From the NCBI RefSeq assembly GCF_001277345.1, contig NZ_LIUT01000001.1, positions 2,287,115 to 2,351,114 on the forward strand: a DNA stretch of 64,000 nucleotides. Direction: 5' to 3'. This DNA comes from Paenibacillus solani (GTDB lineage: Bacteria > Bacillota > Bacilli > Paenibacillales > Paenibacillaceae). The notes under the pieces are model-generated. The model was not told the DNA's origin. It did no database searches and worked only from the letters and a program-made list of their open reading frames with translations. Of this stretch, positions 7,378 to 15,786 are shown piece by piece; the stretch's first letter is position 1, and the number at the start of each line of letters is the position of its first letter. Position numbers and translations under genes: made by a program.

Positions 7378-8397
7378 TTATTTGACCGTGCCTTTCAGAC
7401 AAAGATGCAGCAGCTCATCTACGTGCGCAGTAGCCAGGCATTCTACGGTATCGGCGGCGCCGTAGTAGATTTTGACTTCACCGGACTCTTCCAGAATCAT
7501 GCCCCCTGGAAAAATAACATCATTGCGGAAGCCCCCTTCGGTCTCATAAGCAGCTTCCGGCGCCAGCAGCGGCGTCTCCGCCCTGCCGATGATCCGGCTG
7601 GGATCTTCGAGATCCAACAGCATAATGCCGGAAGTGTAACGCTTCTGCCAACTGTCCTCCCAGCCGTTCTTGCCCCGGCTGCGATCAATGTCCACCGCAT
7701 GGAACAGGGTCAGCCAGCCTTTATCCGTTTTGACAGGCGGAGCGCCCGGCCCTACCTTGTCATTGGCATAGGCTACATCTTCCACCGCCAGCAGCAGCTT
7801 GGAGTTGCCCCAGTATTTCAAGTCAGGCGAGTCGCTCATCCACATGTCAAAGCGGTCTATGCCGCCCCGGCTGTATACAGGCATTGGACGTTCGAGCCGA
7901 ACATACCTACCTCCGATCCGCTCCGGGAACAACACCATGTTTCGATTGTCCGGCAGCGACAGGCTCAGCACCTTAAAGGAAGCGAAATCCTCGGTCACGG
8001 CGATGCCGCCGCGCAGCCCGTGCTTGGTATCGACCGCAAAGCACATATAACATTGTTCGCCGATTACCGTTAAACGCGGATCATACACACGGATGACCTC
8101 TTCATCATGCCAGGACCAGCACGGTGTCGGCTGCACATCCCAGGCTATGCCGTCATCACTGAAGGCCAGCCCGAGATTGGTCGTATGATGAGGGGCGACA
8201 AGGCCCTGATGTTCATCGCCGTAGTCATTGCGAAATACCATCACATATTTGCCTTTAAACTTGGCAACCCCGGCGTTAAAGACCATCGCCGGACCGTAAG
8301 GCACATCACCCGGGGACAAAATCGGGTTCGCGGCATGCCGGGTCATAACCGGGCTGGAAAACAAAGGTCCTATTGTAGAATCTCTCATTTGCATCAT
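7378..8397 (-). CDS. GH130 family glycoside phosphorylase/hydrolase
   Basis: A 339-residue five-bladed beta-propeller enzyme. NPILSPGDVPYGPAMVFNAG, then the catalytic-Asp region RVYDPRLT, DNRNMVLFPERIGGRYVRLERP, FRNDVIFPGGMI and KIYYGAADT are GH130 landmarks. Family members phosphorolyse beta-mannosides (mannosyl-glucose, mannosyl-GlcNAc, mannooligosaccharides), releasing mannose 1-phosphate; some are hydrolases. No signal peptide, so it acts on imported sugar. ATGs at 8397 and 8394 follow AAGGAG very closely, and the third in-frame ATG is another option. A 323-base repeat-containing gap separates it from the permease gene upstream. Confidence 0.9.
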   Translation of the reverse strand: MMQMRDSTIGPLFSSPVMTRHAANPILSPGDVPYGPAMVFNAGVAKFKGKYVMVFRNDYGDEHQGLVAPHHTTNLGLAFSDDGIAWDVQPTPCWSWHDEEVIRVYDPRLTVIGEQCYMCFAVDTKHGLRGGIAVTEDFASFKVLSLSLPDNRNMVLFPERIGGRYVRLERPMPVYSRGGIDRFDMWMSDSPDLKYWGNSKLLLAVEDVAYANDKVGPGAPPVKTDKGWLTLFHAVDIDRSRGKNGWEDSWQKRYTSGIMLLDLEDPSRIIGRAETPLLAPEAAYETEGGFRNDVIFPGGMILEESGEVKIYYGAADTVECLATAHVDELLHLCLKGTVK

Positions 8398-8413
8398 GCT
8401 CCTTGTAGAGGTT

Positions 8414-8696
8414 GTTCAAAAAGTCCACTTTTGATAAGAAAACCTGATCGATGTTAGTTCAAGGATGAGCGACCGCGATTCAAAGGTTGGTTTTTCTTGC
8501 GATACAGAATTTCATCAGCTCTGCTGATAACGTATAAATTCTATATCTAACACGAAGTGAATCAGGAAGTAACTCGGCATCGAATCTTGCATTCAGCCGG
8601 GCCTTCCGGTGCTCACGTACCCCAAACGTACGCTCCGCTCCTGAAGTCCCTAGCTTTATCCAACCTTCTCGGTGCTGAAAACCGGCCTTTTCGAAC
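8414..8696. repeat. MITE-like intergenic repeat with inverted ends
   Basis: The 323-base gap 8398-8720 has no gene. It holds a segment with imperfect 13-base terminal inverted repeats: GTTCAAAAAGTCC at 8414-8426 and, on the minus strand, GTTCGAAAAGGCC at 8696-8684 (11 of 13 match). Inside are short hairpins (8514-8528 ATCAGC/GCTGAT, 8616-8632 CGTAC/GTACG) and no open frame of size. From memory, closely similar stretches recur between genes in Paenibacillus genomes, but this could not be checked here. It lies inside the locus-1 gene run and may change transcript processing between the transporter and enzyme genes. Confidence 0.55.
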
Positions 8697-8720
8697 TCGC
8701 ACTTGTAGATGGAATTGAAT

Positions 8721-9626
8721 TTAACCTTTGACTGAACCTGCTGTCACCTGAATAAATGACTTGTTTGCCACAATATAAGCGAGCAGCATTGGCAGGATAG
8801 ACAGACATGCTCCCGCCATCATCAAGTGGATCTGCATCGCCGCAGAGGAGCCGTAACGGAGGTTCGCCAGACCGACGGTGAGCGTCTGCAGGTGCGGATT
8901 CGTCATCGTGAACACCAGCGGAAGAATGTATTCGTTCCAGGCATGGCGGAAGGCAAACAGCCCGGCAACGCCCAGCCCCGGTGTCAAGAGCGGCAGAATA
9001 ATTCGGAAGAAGGTGCGGGCGAACCCGGAACCGTCCACCATTGCCGCTTCATCCAGCTCGCGGGGAATCGCTTTGAAGAAACCCAGCAGCATAAAAAATG
9101 TACTGGAATGCGCGCTGATCAGAATCAGGATAACTCCCCACAGCGTGGTATTCAGGTTCAGCGCGACCATCAAATCAAATTGCGGGCGCATCACAATGGC
9201 ACCAACGGATATAAACATCATCGAAGCCTGAGTTGTCACATACAGAGATTTGCCGGGGAAATTGCGCCGATCTACCACATAAGCCGCCATCGCAGCTACC
9301 AGCAGAGTGCCTGCCGTAACCATAATGCTGACAAAAGCACTGTTCCAGGTATAACGGGCAAAATTGGCCTGCTTCCAGGCTTCCGCATAGTTGACAAACT
9401 GCAGCTTGGCTGGCAGCAGGCTACCGCCAGTCATCATTTCAGCTCCAGTCTTGAGAGAACCGGACAATGTCATCAACAAAGGAAATAATGTCAGGATCGC
9501 CGTTATTAATAGAAACAGCCACATGACCGTACGCCCCATAATTCTGCCTGCGCGACCGGTTAACGGGCGTTCGGTTTTGCCGCGTCTGGCCGGCTGTTGG
9601 GTTTGAGGTAACACCTGTTCTTTCAT
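8721..9626 (-). CDS. Carbohydrate ABC transporter permease (MalG/LplC-like)
   Basis: A permease of about 301 residues with six membrane spans and the MetI-like loop ELDEAAMVDGSGFARTF...ILPLLTPG, the site that contacts the ATPase. The conserved IVANKSFIQ..T.GSVKG C-terminus marks the MalG-type partner. A longer frame begins with a GTG at 9644, but AGGAGG lies 9 bases before the ATG at 9626. It works with the 9712-10611 permease and the binding protein at 10684-12090. No ATPase is encoded in the locus, so a shared MsmX/UgpC-type ATPase elsewhere must drive it. It imports an oligosaccharide, probably a product of the secreted beta-helix enzyme. Confidence 0.93.
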   Translation of the reverse strand: MKEQVLPQTQQPARRGKTERPLTGRAGRIMGRTVMWLFLLITAILTLFPLLMTLSGSLKTGAEMMTGGSLLPAKLQFVNYAEAWKQANFARYTWNSAFVSIMVTAGTLLVAAMAAYVVDRRNFPGKSLYVTTQASMMFISVGAIVMRPQFDLMVALNLNTTLWGVILILISAHSSTFFMLLGFFKAIPRELDEAAMVDGSGFARTFFRIILPLLTPGLGVAGLFAFRHAWNEYILPLVFTMTNPHLQTLTVGLANLRYGSSAAMQIHLMMAGACLSILPMLLAYIVANKSFIQVTAGSVKG

Positions 9627-9711
9627 TTGCTGATCCTCCTGCACGCCTGCAGCCGTTCATTCTAAACCGATCTGCGGCGTTGTCATCAAATCTTAAAGTC
9701 ATACATAATCG

Positions 9712-10611
9712 CTAATACATTTTGTTCATTTTACGGCTCAATAAGAAATACAAGCCTGTAATGGCCCCGACAATAACAGCGGTTGCGAAGCCTACCGCGC
9801 TGCCATATCCGAGCTGCTGCTCTACAGGCGAACCCGTGGATACCGGGAACAACAGTTTATACAGATAGAGATACATGACCTCGGTTTTGCCGATCGGTCC
9901 GCCCTCGGTGATAAGCATAATGCTCTCATACCCTTTCAGGGATGCGATAATGGCGAGCATAATGACCAGCTGGGCAACCGGTGCCAGCATCGGAAGCGTG
10001 ATGTTCCAGAACCGTCTTCCGGCGTTCGCCCCGTCAATGGCCGCACTCTCGTACAAATCCTGCGGAATACTTTGCAATCCGGCCAGAAACAGCAGCATAT
10101 AATTGCCGACCGCGCCCCATACGGCTACAAGAATGACCGTAAGCATCGCATGCTTCGGACCTAGCCAGTCAATCGGCTGGGAGACCAGGTGCAGCTTCAT
10201 CAAAACCGTGTTCACCATCCCGTTGTAGGAATTGAAGATCGTATAGAACACAACGGATATCACTGCGGTACTGATGATCGTTGGCATAAAATAGATCCCG
10301 CGCAGCAGATTTCCGCCGCGCAGCTTGCCATTCAGGATGACAGCCAACAGCAGGGACAATGGCAGCGTTAGCAGCAACTTGCCTCCGGCATAGATAAAGG
10401 TGTTGCCCACCGATTCCCAGAACAGCGCGTCTCGCATCAGCCGGTGGAAATTATCCAGGCCAACGAACAGCGGCTGGCCGTATCCGGCATATTCGTAGAA
10501 CATATAGCGCAGCATCCAAAACAAAGGGTAGATTCCCAGGGCCGTCGTCAAAATAATGCTTGGGGCCAGAAACAGGGAGTTCTCCCCAAGTCGTTTCCAT
10601 TTAAAACTCAC
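9712..10611 (-). CDS. Carbohydrate ABC transporter permease (MalF/LplB-like)
   Basis: A permease of about 299 residues with six membrane spans. The EAA-type loop is LYESAAIDGANAGRRFWNITLPMLAP. The frame is open to 10653, but AAGGAGGAA sits about 6 bases before the GTG at 10611 (VSFKWKRLGEN), so the GTG start is chosen. A terminator-like hairpin (10640-10671) stands between it and the upstream binding-protein gene, suggesting that permease messages are less abundant than binding-protein messages. It forms the channel with the MalG-type permease downstream. Confidence 0.93.
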   Translation of the reverse strand: MSFKWKRLGENSLFLAPSIILTTALGIYPLFWMLRYMFYEYAGYGQPLFVGLDNFHRLMRDALFWESVGNTFIYAGGKLLLTLPLSLLLAVILNGKLRGGNLLRGIYFMPTIISTAVISVVFYTIFNSYNGMVNTVLMKLHLVSQPIDWLGPKHAMLTVILVAVWGAVGNYMLLFLAGLQSIPQDLYESAAIDGANAGRRFWNITLPMLAPVAQLVIMLAIIASLKGYESIMLITEGGPIGKTEVMYLYLYKLLFPVSTGSPVEQQLGYGSAVGFATAVIVGAITGLYFLLSRKMNKMY

Positions 10612-10639
10612 GATTCGTTCCTCCTTCGGGGAAAGAAAA

Positions 10640-10671
10640 GGGGCATCCGCCAAAAAGTGCGCGGCAGCCCC
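10640..10671 (-). terminator. Intercistronic hairpin after the binding-protein gene
   Basis: On the minus strand GGGGC...GCCCC closes a GC-rich hairpin with an inner GCCGC/GGCGG-like stem, followed by TTTTCTTT. It lies 12 bases after the binding-protein stop and just before the permease ribosome site. A partial terminator here would give the usual excess of binding protein over permeases. The second sugar locus has the same arrangement at 39045-39078. Confidence 0.7.
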
Positions 10672-10683
10672 ATCCTTGGCCAG

Positions 10684-12090
10684 TTATTCTCCCTGCGGTT
10701 TGGTTGGATCAAAGGCAGGGTTCGGCGTTGCAGTGGCCTCGCCTTTCTCGACCGCTGTGGACAATGCGGCGTTATACCTGGTGTTCAAATCTTCTGTAAT
10801 CGCTTTCGTGTCTCCACCTTCGAGAATGTATTTGAAGAAAGCGTCCGCATAGTTGGAACCCTCCGGCGTGATATTTGGCGACACAGGCCAGAGCGAGTCG
10901 TGTTCTCCAACCAGGAAGCCTTCCATGCCGCCGATCTCAGGTTCTTTGGCCTGTTCCACAATACTTGGCACAATGGCGATACCGAAGCCTTTTTCATGAT
11001 AGGTCTTCAGAATCTCGTCACCGTACATATACTGTATGAATTTCCAAGCGGCTTCCTTATTGGCCGATTGGGCGCTAATGCCGAGCCATGTTCCGGCAGA
11101 CACGATTTCGGAAGTCCCTTTAATCTGTCCGTCCAATGTTGGGGCCAGGGCACCGCCCCAGTTGATTTCAGTCGGGAATTGATCCATGTACACACCCGGC
11201 TCCGTCGAGAAGGACAGATACATACCGATCTTGCCTGCGGCAAATTGAGCACGCAGCGGGTCGATGTCCAGCGCCTCCGCCCCAGGCAGAATGCTGCCGT
11301 CAGCATACATTTGCTTGAAATATTCGATGACTTGAGCGTAAGGCTCAAAATCGAATTGTCCTGTTTTCAGATCAAAGCCAAGTCCCTGATGACCGCTCAA
11401 GGAAAGAATCTCCCGGATGGAACGGTCAAATGCCTGCTTCGGATTTTTGAAGTTCAGCGCGAAGCCATAGATGCCTTCAGCTTTGCCAACTTCGGTAATT
11501 TTCTTGGCATCGTCCACCATTTCCTGAAGCGATACCGGGGGATTCTCGATGCCCGCTTTGGCAAAGAGGTCCTTGTTATAGACCAAACGCAAGGTGAGAC
11601 CAGTATTGGCGAGCGTATACACTTTGCCATCAAAACGGTTGACCTCATCGATCAGCAGGCTGCCGAATTTCGTATTCATATCATCGGTAAGATACTCGTC
11701 AATTGGCGCGAGATAACCTTTTTTGACAAATCCGGACGTATTGGCGCTCTTTAGCCGCAGCACATCCGGTGCCTGGTTGCTGGAAAATGCAATGTCGACG
11801 CTTTGTGTGTAATTCTCAGACATCACCGTCAATTCCACCTGAATATTATCCTCGTTTGTCTCGTTGAACTTGTTGATCAATTCCTTGATATACTCTTGAT
11901 CGTGACGGTCGTCGGTCCAGTATTTAAGCTGTACGGGTTGGCCCGTCTCGGCTGTGGGAGTTTCCGTGCTGCCCTCGGACTTTCCATTCGTTGAACCTCC
12001 ATTCGCATTGTTGTTATCATTCCCGCCGCAGCCTGCGATGCCGACGGCCAGAACGAGGCTCAAGCCGAGGCCTAACCATTTTTTTCGCAT
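10684..12090 (-). CDS. Extracellular sugar-binding lipoprotein of an ABC importer
   Basis: A 468-residue family-1 solute-binding protein. MRKKWLGLGLSLVLAVGIAGC is a lipoprotein signal with the lipid-anchored Cys at 21, followed by an Asn/Ser/Thr-rich linker. VQLKYWTDDRHDQEYIKELINKF starts the binding fold, and PFAKAGIENPPVSLQEM-type and AWKFIQYMYGDE segments are typical of oligosaccharide binders. ATG 12090 follows GGGGGAGAATGT. It is the first gene of the transporter unit. Its promoter at 12135-12186 shares a 30-base element with the secreted beta-helix enzyme gene, which ties the importer to that enzyme. Confidence 0.93.
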   Translation of the reverse strand: MRKKWLGLGLSLVLAVGIAGCGGNDNNNANGGSTNGKSEGSTETPTAETGQPVQLKYWTDDRHDQEYIKELINKFNETNEDNIQVELTVMSENYTQSVDIAFSSNQAPDVLRLKSANTSGFVKKGYLAPIDEYLTDDMNTKFGSLLIDEVNRFDGKVYTLANTGLTLRLVYNKDLFAKAGIENPPVSLQEMVDDAKKITEVGKAEGIYGFALNFKNPKQAFDRSIREILSLSGHQGLGFDLKTGQFDFEPYAQVIEYFKQMYADGSILPGAEALDIDPLRAQFAAGKIGMYLSFSTEPGVYMDQFPTEINWGGALAPTLDGQIKGTSEIVSAGTWLGISAQSANKEAAWKFIQYMYGDEILKTYHEKGFGIAIVPSIVEQAKEPEIGGMEGFLVGEHDSLWPVSPNITPEGSNYADAFFKYILEGGDTKAITEDLNTRYNAALSTAVEKGEATATPNPAFDPTKPQGE

Positions 12091-12134
12091 ACATTCTCCC
12101 CCTTGATTGACTCTTATATTGTGAACTCGTTGTT

Positions 12135-12186
12135 ATTATAGACCCTCGTATTCAGAAAAGGAGTGCGGCAATTTCACTCTCCAGGG
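12135..12186 (-). promoter_or_regulatory. Promoter with conserved 30-bp activator element (copy 1)
   Basis: TATAAT on the minus strand at 12135-12140 is preceded, 16 bases upstream, by a 30-base element at 12157-12186. It begins CCCTGGAGAGTG and ends TGCC-n-CACTCCTTT, and contains the dyad GAGTG-n9-CACTC. The element covers the place of the -35 box, and no TTGACA-like hexamer is present, so the promoter is probably activator-dependent. Copy 2 at 19040-19069 is 25 of 30 identical with the same 16-base spacing. The AraC-type response regulator encoded directly upstream is the obvious candidate activator. Confidence 0.75.
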
Positions 12187-12217
12187 ACAGAATTCTATGG
12201 TCTGTGCAGCATGTACC

Positions 12218-13843
12218 TTACGTCTCCGGTCGGTCCATATGATAGCCTGCCCTGAACTCCGAAGGCGTCTGCCCCGTGATTTTCTTGAACATTTCACTGA
12301 AATATCTGCGCTCCTCATACCCGACAGCCGCAGCCACCTCCTGCACCTGCGCCCCCTCCACAAGCAGTAGCCTCGCTTTTTGGATACGTTCCGAGGTCAT
12401 ATACTGTGTGACGGTCATCCCGGTCACCTGCTTAAACAAGCTGGAAAAATAGCTGGCGCTGAGATGCACGTGGGCCGCGCAATCGCCGACGGTAATATCC
12501 TCGGACAAACGGCGCTTGATATAGTCAATGGCTTTATAAATAACCTTCTGCCCTTCGGATAAGCTGTTCCGGCGCACCAGTTCGGCTCCCTCCGTGCACA
12601 AGACAAGCAGTTGACGCTGCAAAGAGGCCAGCGGTACCCCTGTCGTCCCTTGCCCTGCCCTGAATCTCTGGATCAGCGGTTGTATGTCCGAATATGGAAC
12701 CATTTCATAAAAGGTGCGGATTGCTGAAGCGGCCAGCTCATCGTACAAGCTGAGGAGATAGTCCGGATTTTGCCTGGAGATCAGCTTCTGCAGCGTTTCC
12801 GAAATTGTGGACAAAATAGTGTTCGTCCGGTCCACGTTCCCGGAACGAAGGGCAAGCAGCAACTCGTCCTTGTATTCCAGCGCCAGCGGCTCCTGACTTC
12901 CGCTCTGATGAATGTCGTTATACATAATAGCCGCATTGCCTTCGGTGAATAGATGGTGGGAGAGCGCGCGATGAGCCTGACGATAGGAATCCGGCAGCTC
13001 GCTGATCTCCTCCACTCTGCCGCCGACACCGACCGAAACCGTGAACTTGGTATAGTGTTCAATATTCCGGCAGCACTGCTCGGCAATTTCGATCGGACTG
13101 GACGGTCCTGTATCGTTCAGTACGGCCAAGTACCGGTCATGGCGGGCGCGAAAAACAACTCTGCAAGCATATTCGGCAAGTGTCTCCTGCATAATGTTCA
13201 ACAACGAGAACCGGATCAGCTCCATCTCCCGGATGGACTGCTCGGCAACCTGCTCCCGAAAACGGTCAATTTCAATCAGCATCACTACGAACCCCCGCGG
13301 CTCCAGCTCGATATTCAGAAAATCCCACCGTCCCGAGGCCTCTTCCCATGAAGTGCGGTGGCTGACAAGCAGCGCAAAATATTCCTGCCGCAGCACCGGC
13401 ATGCTCTCACGCAGCTTGTTCTCCAATTCCCTCAGGCTTAGCAGCTTGGACTTCTCTTCCATAATCTCCGCTTTGGCTCGCAGCACTGCCGACATAATAT
13501 CTTCTTCCGAGAAGGGTTTCACCACGAAATCAAATGCCCCCAGCTGCACCGCCTGCTGCGCATATTCAAAGTCCGCATACCCGCTGATCAGAATAACCTT
13601 GCAGCTGCGGTTCTCTTCCAGAACTGCGCGCAGCATACTCAGCCCGTCCATTCTCGGCATTCTTATATCGGTAATGATCAGATCCGGCTGCAATTCGTTG
13701 ATCAGCTTAAGCCCATCTTCCCCATTGCTCGATACACCCGCGACCTGAATGCCCTGTTCTTCCCAGTTCATCGCGGTCAGCCCGTCTACCACGCTTTTGA
13801 TATCATCAATAATGCAAAGACGGATCGCCTCAGGATTGCTCAT
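12218..13843 (-). CDS. Two-component response regulator with AraC-type DNA-binding domain (YesN-like)
   Basis: A regulator of about 541 residues. An N-terminal receiver domain has the phospho-acceptor Asp in LIITDIRMPRMDG (about residue 59) and Lys in VVKPFSEED. A long linker of about 300 residues follows, then two AraC helix-turn-helix units at the C-terminus (ITVGDCAAHVHLSASYFSSLFKQVTGMTV and VQEVAAAVGYEERRYFSEMFKKITGQTPSEFR). The start ATG at 13843 overlaps the kinase gene by 14 bases and follows AAGGGGGG, whereas the upstream in-frame start at 13903 lies deep in the kinase gene. It probably activates the binding-protein and beta-helix-enzyme promoters that share a 30-base element. Confidence 0.93.
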   Translation of the reverse strand: MSNPEAIRLCIIDDIKSVVDGLTAMNWEEQGIQVAGVSSNGEDGLKLINELQPDLIITDIRMPRMDGLSMLRAVLEENRSCKVILISGYADFEYAQQAVQLGAFDFVVKPFSEEDIMSAVLRAKAEIMEEKSKLLSLRELENKLRESMPVLRQEYFALLVSHRTSWEEASGRWDFLNIELEPRGFVVMLIEIDRFREQVAEQSIREMELIRFSLLNIMQETLAEYACRVVFRARHDRYLAVLNDTGPSSPIEIAEQCCRNIEHYTKFTVSVGVGGRVEEISELPDSYRQAHRALSHHLFTEGNAAIMYNDIHQSGSQEPLALEYKDELLLALRSGNVDRTNTILSTISETLQKLISRQNPDYLLSLYDELAASAIRTFYEMVPYSDIQPLIQRFRAGQGTTGVPLASLQRQLLVLCTEGAELVRRNSLSEGQKVIYKAIDYIKRRLSEDITVGDCAAHVHLSASYFSSLFKQVTGMTVTQYMTSERIQKARLLLVEGAQVQEVAAAVGYEERRYFSEMFKKITGQTPSEFRAGYHMDRPET

Positions 13844-15593
13844 CCCAATGCCCCCCTTTCCTTGGTAAAGAAATCCGTATTTCTGTTCCGCGCTCCGGCG
13901 CACTGTTCACATGCAACTCCGCATCATCCCCATAATAGAGCTGGAGCCGCCGGATCATATTGGACACGGCATACCCTTTCTTCGATTCCAGCCAAAAGAG
14001 CGCGCGTACTTGGGTCTGATCCATGCCGTTGCCGTTATCGCGCACGGCAATTGTCCAGCGCTCCCTGTCACCGGCAACGTCGATCTCGATCCGACCGCCG
14101 TCCTTCAGGTCGCGAAATCCGTGCAAAATGCTGTTCTCAACCAGCGGCTGCAGCATGATGCGCGGAATCGAAAGCGCGGACAATTCCGGTTCGCGTACAT
14201 GGATTTCATAAGAGAATAAGCCTTCATAGCAGTTTGACTGCAGCTCCATATACTGGCGCACATGCTCCAGCTCTTTGGACAATGTCGTAATTTCCCGGCC
14301 ATTGTTCAGCCCAAGTTGGAACAGACGGGAGAGCGACATAACCATCTGCTGTGACGGCTCGATCTGCTTTAATTTCAGCTTCCAGTAGATGGTGTTCAAC
14401 GTGTTGTACAGAAAATGTGGGTCCATCTGCGCCGACAGCGCTTTGATCTCCGCAGACCGCTTATGCGTCTGCGCTTCCGTGACCTCATCGATCAACACCA
14501 CAATCTGCTCCAGCATCCGGTTGAACCGAAAGCCCACCTGTCCCAGCTCATCTCCGCTGCTGCTCTCAAATCGGGCGGTCAGATCGTTATTCTCCACCCG
14601 CTTCATCACCTTCAGCAGTCCTTGCAGCGGCTTTAACAAATGGCGCGAAAACGCGCCGGAGATCAGCATGGTAACCACGAAAGCAACCAAAGCTACCCCG
14701 GCGATCAGCCATTTAACATACACCAAGTCCTGAAGAACATCGGCCTGGGACCGAATGGTGGTCATCGTCCAATCCGCAATGCCAAGCTGGGCATAATTAA
14801 GCAAATAGGTTTTACCATTCAGTTCAAAGGATTGTCTGCCCTCAGGACGGTTCATGACGCCGCTTAAGTTACCCTCATCAACCGCCTGCCGAACCAGCGG
14901 CTCCTTCACAGGGTAGACCGCCTCGCCCTCAGCGTTCAGCAGGAAGCTGGACGCTCCTTCACCGCTATCTCCCTGCACCAGCTTTCGGAAGCCGTCCTCC
15001 CGGATATTCACGACAATATAAACATCGTTTACCGGGTTGTCAAAAATCGGCACCAGAATCAGCGAAATAACGCGTTCTCTGCCCGAGAAGAGCATGTCCT
15101 CATGCCCCTCCACCCAAAGGTTCTTTTTCTCCTGTTCGATGCGCTCATACAGGAAGGTATCCTCGAATGCGGTAAGTCGGTTGCGATTCGCAGACGAGGG
15201 ATAAAACTCGCCAATTGGCGTGGATACATAGATTGACTGGATTAGCGGCTCAGCGATCCGCGCCTGTGAGAAAACGTTATCAAGATCGTTCAAATGTGTA
15301 AAATACCTGCCGGTTTCGCCGGAGGCGGCATCCCTTAGCATATCGTAGAAAGGCTGGCTGACCATGAACGTCATCATAATCAGCATCAGTTTATTCAGCT
15401 TCTCATCCACAATTTGCGCCGAGCGGACCACCGTGTCCTGCGTGAGCTTCAGCGCATTTTTCTCCAGGGTAGCGGCCGAGATGTAATAAGATAACCCGCC
15501 GGTCATCAGAACAGAGAGCACAATGACGGCCAGAAATGCGACTTTGAGTTTGTTGCGGAATGATTGCCTGTGGAAATAATCCAAGCTTTTCAC
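13830..15593 (-). CDS. Sensor histidine kinase (YesM-like)
   Basis: A 587-residue membrane kinase. An N-terminal membrane span (about 15-37), an extracellular Cache-like sensor of about 250 residues, a second span near 290-310 and a HAMP region (SRHLLKPLQGLLKVMKRVENNDL) precede the His_kinase domain, with the phospho-His in MDPHFLYNTLNTIYWK. The ATP-binding lid is RDNGNGMD. The apparent GTG start at 15593 leaves only one base to GGAAGG; the TTG three codons on has better spacing. YesM kinases sense plant-polysaccharide breakdown products and signal to the AraC-type regulator, whose gene overlaps the 3' end. Confidence 0.93.
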   Translation of the reverse strand: MKSLDYFHRQSFRNKLKVAFLAVIVLSVLMTGGLSYYISAATLEKNALKLTQDTVVRSAQIVDEKLNKLMLIMMTFMVSQPFYDMLRDAASGETGRYFTHLNDLDNVFSQARIAEPLIQSIYVSTPIGEFYPSSANRNRLTAFEDTFLYERIEQEKKNLWVEGHEDMLFSGRERVISLILVPIFDNPVNDVYIVVNIREDGFRKLVQGDSGEGASSFLLNAEGEAVYPVKEPLVRQAVDEGNLSGVMNRPEGRQSFELNGKTYLLNYAQLGIADWTMTTIRSQADVLQDLVYVKWLIAGVALVAFVVTMLISGAFSRHLLKPLQGLLKVMKRVENNDLTARFESSSGDELGQVGFRFNRMLEQIVVLIDEVTEAQTHKRSAEIKALSAQMDPHFLYNTLNTIYWKLKLKQIEPSQQMVMSLSRLFQLGLNNGREITTLSKELEHVRQYMELQSNCYEGLFSYEIHVREPELSALSIPRIMLQPLVENSILHGFRDLKDGGRIEIDVAGDRERWTIAVRDNGNGMDQTQVRALFWLESKKGYAVSNMIRRLQLYYGDDAELHVNSAPERGTEIRISLPRKGGHWDEQS

Positions 15594-15620
15594 GCCTTCC
15601 GTTAAAATCTGTATCCTTCG

Positions 15621-15650
15621 ATTATGTCACCGCAGTCCCCTGTTCGACAA
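15621..15650 (-). promoter_or_regulatory. Likely sigma-A promoter of the kinase-regulator operon
   Basis: On the minus strand TTGTCG (15645-15650) and CATAAT (15621-15626) are 18 bases apart, 28 bases upstream of the kinase start. It lies just after the terminator of the beta-helix-enzyme gene, so the two-component genes form their own unit. Confidence 0.5.
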
Positions 15651-15651
15651 T

Positions 15652-15704
15652 GTTAAAAAAGAAGCTGGCCCCAAAAGCCGTTTTTTGGGCTTTTGGGGCA
15701 GCTC
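15652..15704 (-). terminator. Rho-independent terminator of the beta-helix-enzyme gene
   Basis: Arms GCCCCAAAAGCC/GGCTTTTGGGGC with flanking AGCT pairs form a stem of about 16 base pairs (15664-15704). On the minus strand it is followed by TTCTTTTTT. It separates the secreted enzyme from the downstream kinase gene. Confidence 0.85.
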
Positions 15705-15786
15705 CTTCGCAGGATTCCATTTACGTTGGCCGATATATGACTCGATTCATATTGGACGAATACGGGCCTGCGTCATGCGGTAACCG

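Noticed and set aside
10444-11754. 436-codon open frame on the plus strand
   Set aside because: It lies opposite the permease and binding-protein genes, has no ribosome site and no recognisable domain; it is a shadow of well-supported genes.
12136-12363. Short frame sharing the peptide PWRVxLPHSF with a frame at 19019-19207
   Set aside because: The shared peptide is the translation of the common 30-base promoter element, not a protein family.
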